Below the pieces are notes generated by a model, which worked only from the letters and a program-made list of their open reading frames with translations, ran no database searches and had not been told where the DNA came from. 64,000 nt of DNA, from contig JAQBOV010000050.1 in the NCBI GenBank assembly GCA_028287895.1, positions 1 to 64,000 of the forward strand, written 5' to 3'. The stretch is from Mucilaginibacter sp. (lineage in GTDB: Bacteria > Bacteroidota > Bacteroidia > Sphingobacteriales > Sphingobacteriaceae). The position numbers and the translations under genes were made by a program. Within the stretch, counting starts at the first letter, position 1. Each line of letters opens with the position of its first letter. Shown in pieces: positions 62,672 to 64,000 of the stretch.

Positions 62672-64000
62672 CTAAAAACTAAGCCCCAGTCTAAGTCCCT
62701 GTTTAATATTACTACCGCTATTAAATGAGGTTCCATACATCACCCTGAAATTGAGGTATTGCAAGCCAAAGCCCAGCTCGTAATAGTTTTTTAATTCAGG
62801 GGTTGACAGGTAATTAAAATCAACAATCTCCTGTAACTTTAGCTTCCTAAGGAGCGGTATCTTGTTGATGATAAAGCCCGAGAAGTTATGCTCCAGGTGG
62901 CCTTCGAGATATTCGGTATAAGTGCTGAAGCGGTAATAATCAAGCAACAGGAAGCTATTGATGCTGTTCTGATAAAACAATACCTGGTTGCCGCTGAATT
63001 GCTTATAATCCGGGAAATAGAGCTTACTGGCATTCAGGAATTTTCCTGCCCCTATAAAAAAGGAGGTCCGGCCGTAAACGCCCAGGCTGATGTCTTTTTT
63101 ACTGATATCGGCAGTAAGCAGATCATAATCTACATCCGATCCAAATATATTTTTGATGCCTTTTGCGAACGTCAACCCGATGGTTGGATAATCTGACGGC
63201 AGGTAACGCCTTCCGAAAGGATAGGTCTCGTATTTATTGCTGAAATCATAGGTGCTGCGCAAAGTCAGTTTGAACGACTGGTTTTCTGGAAACAGCGGGA
63301 CATCCTGATCCGGCGTCAAGGGATTATTGGAAGTAAACTGATGATTGCCGGGATGGAAAAAGCTGTAGGTATTGGTATTCGGCAGCCATTTCCTGCCGGC
63401 CCATTCCGCCGATGCGCTTGCCTGCCAGCCGCCTGTTATACGGCCCGAAAATGTCGCGGCAGCGAATTGTTTCCGATATAATTTTTGATAATTCTGCCGT
63501 TCAAACAAGGTATAAACCGAATTGATTAAAGGTGCAATAGGATCAAGATTGTTCAGGTCGGCCACATCAGAGCCGCCGGACAGCTTCAGGTAAAAATCAC
63601 CAACGGGCAGCGTGGTATTGGCATTGGCGCTAAACAGATGATCCGAAAAGCCGTAGCGTACTTTCCCACCGAAGCTGATCGCCCTGGCGCTGACGGTATC
63701 TGCACGTTTGCGGTAAGTGAATCCATAATTAAGGGCAGGCCCTTCAACGGTGTTGAATAATATGGAGGTAATCAAAGGGTCAAAATGGTAAAATGACCGT
63801 TGGTACCTGTTGATAATATTGACACCTGTTAATAGTAAACCGGATGGACCAATCTTATTGGTCTCCCTGTCTAATGAATCCAGGTAAGTTTTTGACTCGC
63901 GTTTGAGGGCGAGCCTTTCTTTTTTCTGGTAATCGGTTTTCTCTTCTTTCGTCAGTGGTAAAGGCCTTTCCCGGTTCCAGTAAGCCGTATCGTTCCTGTT
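62672..64000 (-). CDS. DUF5686 family outer-membrane protein, partial (runs off the right edge)
   Basis: The frame is open on the minus strand from the right edge (64000) to the stop at 62672, about 442 residues, and the start lies outside the window. SFYHFDPLITS and TVEGPALNYGF are typical of DUF5686, a large Bacteroidota family with an N-terminal carboxypeptidase-like domain and a C-terminal beta-barrel-like part. What is visible is the barrel part, with alternating aromatic strands and the final LRLGLSF, a normal outer-membrane C-terminal strand. A TTG at 63775 is not a start. Function unknown. Confidence 0.85.
   Translation of the reverse strand, partial: NRNDTAYWNRERPLPLTKEEKTDYQKKERLALKRESKTYLDSLDRETNKIGPSGLLLTGVNIINRYQRSFYHFDPLITSILFNTVEGPALNYGFTYRKRADTVSARAISFGGKVRYGFSDHLFSANANTTLPVGDFYLKLSGGSDVADLNNLDPIAPLINSVYTLFERQNYQKLYRKQFAAATFSGRITGGWQASASAEWAGRKWLPNTNTYSFFHPGNHQFTSNNPLTPDQDVPLFPENQSFKLTLRSTYDFSNKYETYPFGRRYLPSDYPTIGLTFAKGIKNIFGSDVDYDLLTADISKKDISLGVYGRTSFFIGAGKFLNASKLYFPDYKQFSGNQVLFYQNSINSFLLLDYYRFSTYTEYLEGHLEHNFSGFIINKIPLLRKLKLQEIVDFNYLSTPELKNYYELGFGLQYLNFRVMYGTSFNSGSNIKQGLRLGLSF

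Overview
The window is a chromosomal segment of a Bacteroidota bacterium, most likely a Sphingobacteriaceae member close to Mucilaginibacter or Pedobacter. This rests on the gene order of the division/cell-wall cluster, a serine palmitoyltransferase-like gene, a histone H1-like (Hc1) small protein, DUF5686, DUF4114 and DUF4142 proteins, several promoters of the Bacteroidota type TTG-N19/20-TAnnTTTG, and few Shine-Dalgarno sites. No rRNA, intact tRNA, CRISPR array or insertion sequence was seen.

Layout. 1-8000 is a worn accessory region. It holds the tail of a gene entering from the left, a beta-propeller-like remnant, a DHFR-family reductase, an MFS permease, an amidohydrolase relic joined to the last codons of an aldo/keto reductase, a short-chain dehydrogenase, a sugar acetyltransferase, a frameshifted cupin, an ArsR-AHSA1-VOC operon with palindromic operators, and the 3' part of a tRNA gene with its terminator. 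8000-15500 carries a PQQ-type sugar dehydrogenase-like lipoprotein, glycolysis genes (gap, pgk) around a GNAT enzyme, a DUF4114 lipoprotein and a CocE/NonD hydrolase. 15800-20430 is an island of small stress-type proteins: DUF4142, a Gln/Ser-rich disordered protein, DUF2383, a universal stress protein, a Lys/Ser-rich peptide and a tiny lipoprotein.

21329-29190 is a compact five-gene operon: a glycoside hydrolase/GT2 fusion, a second glycosyltransferase, an MsbA-like ABC exporter, a polysaccharide pyruvyl transferase-like protein, and a PP-loop protein whose cysteine pattern resembles the zinc site of QueC. I infer that it makes and exports a modified glycan. It is the best candidate for an undescribed system. 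A histidine kinase with its own receiver domain, an Hsp20 and a LytS/LytR-type pair follow. Three TTGACC repeats at exactly 21-bp spacing lie in the divergent interval between lytS and a DUF4395/class-V aminotransferase pair.

38553-54515 is the dcw cluster, mraZ-rsmH-ftsL-ftsI-murE-mraY-murD-ftsW-murG-murC-ftsQ-ftsA-ftsZ, preceded by three GTGG(T/A) boxes at 10-bp spacing that match the known MraZ operator layout. The DNPR motif of MurE predicts meso-diaminopimelate peptidoglycan, and dapA, which feeds that pathway, lies at 61613-62509. After ftsZ come a serine palmitoyltransferase-like gene with its own promoter, a GH125 mannosidase, the histone-like protein, small proteins, a GH18 enzyme, an SDR, dapA, and a DUF5686 outer-membrane protein that runs off the right edge.
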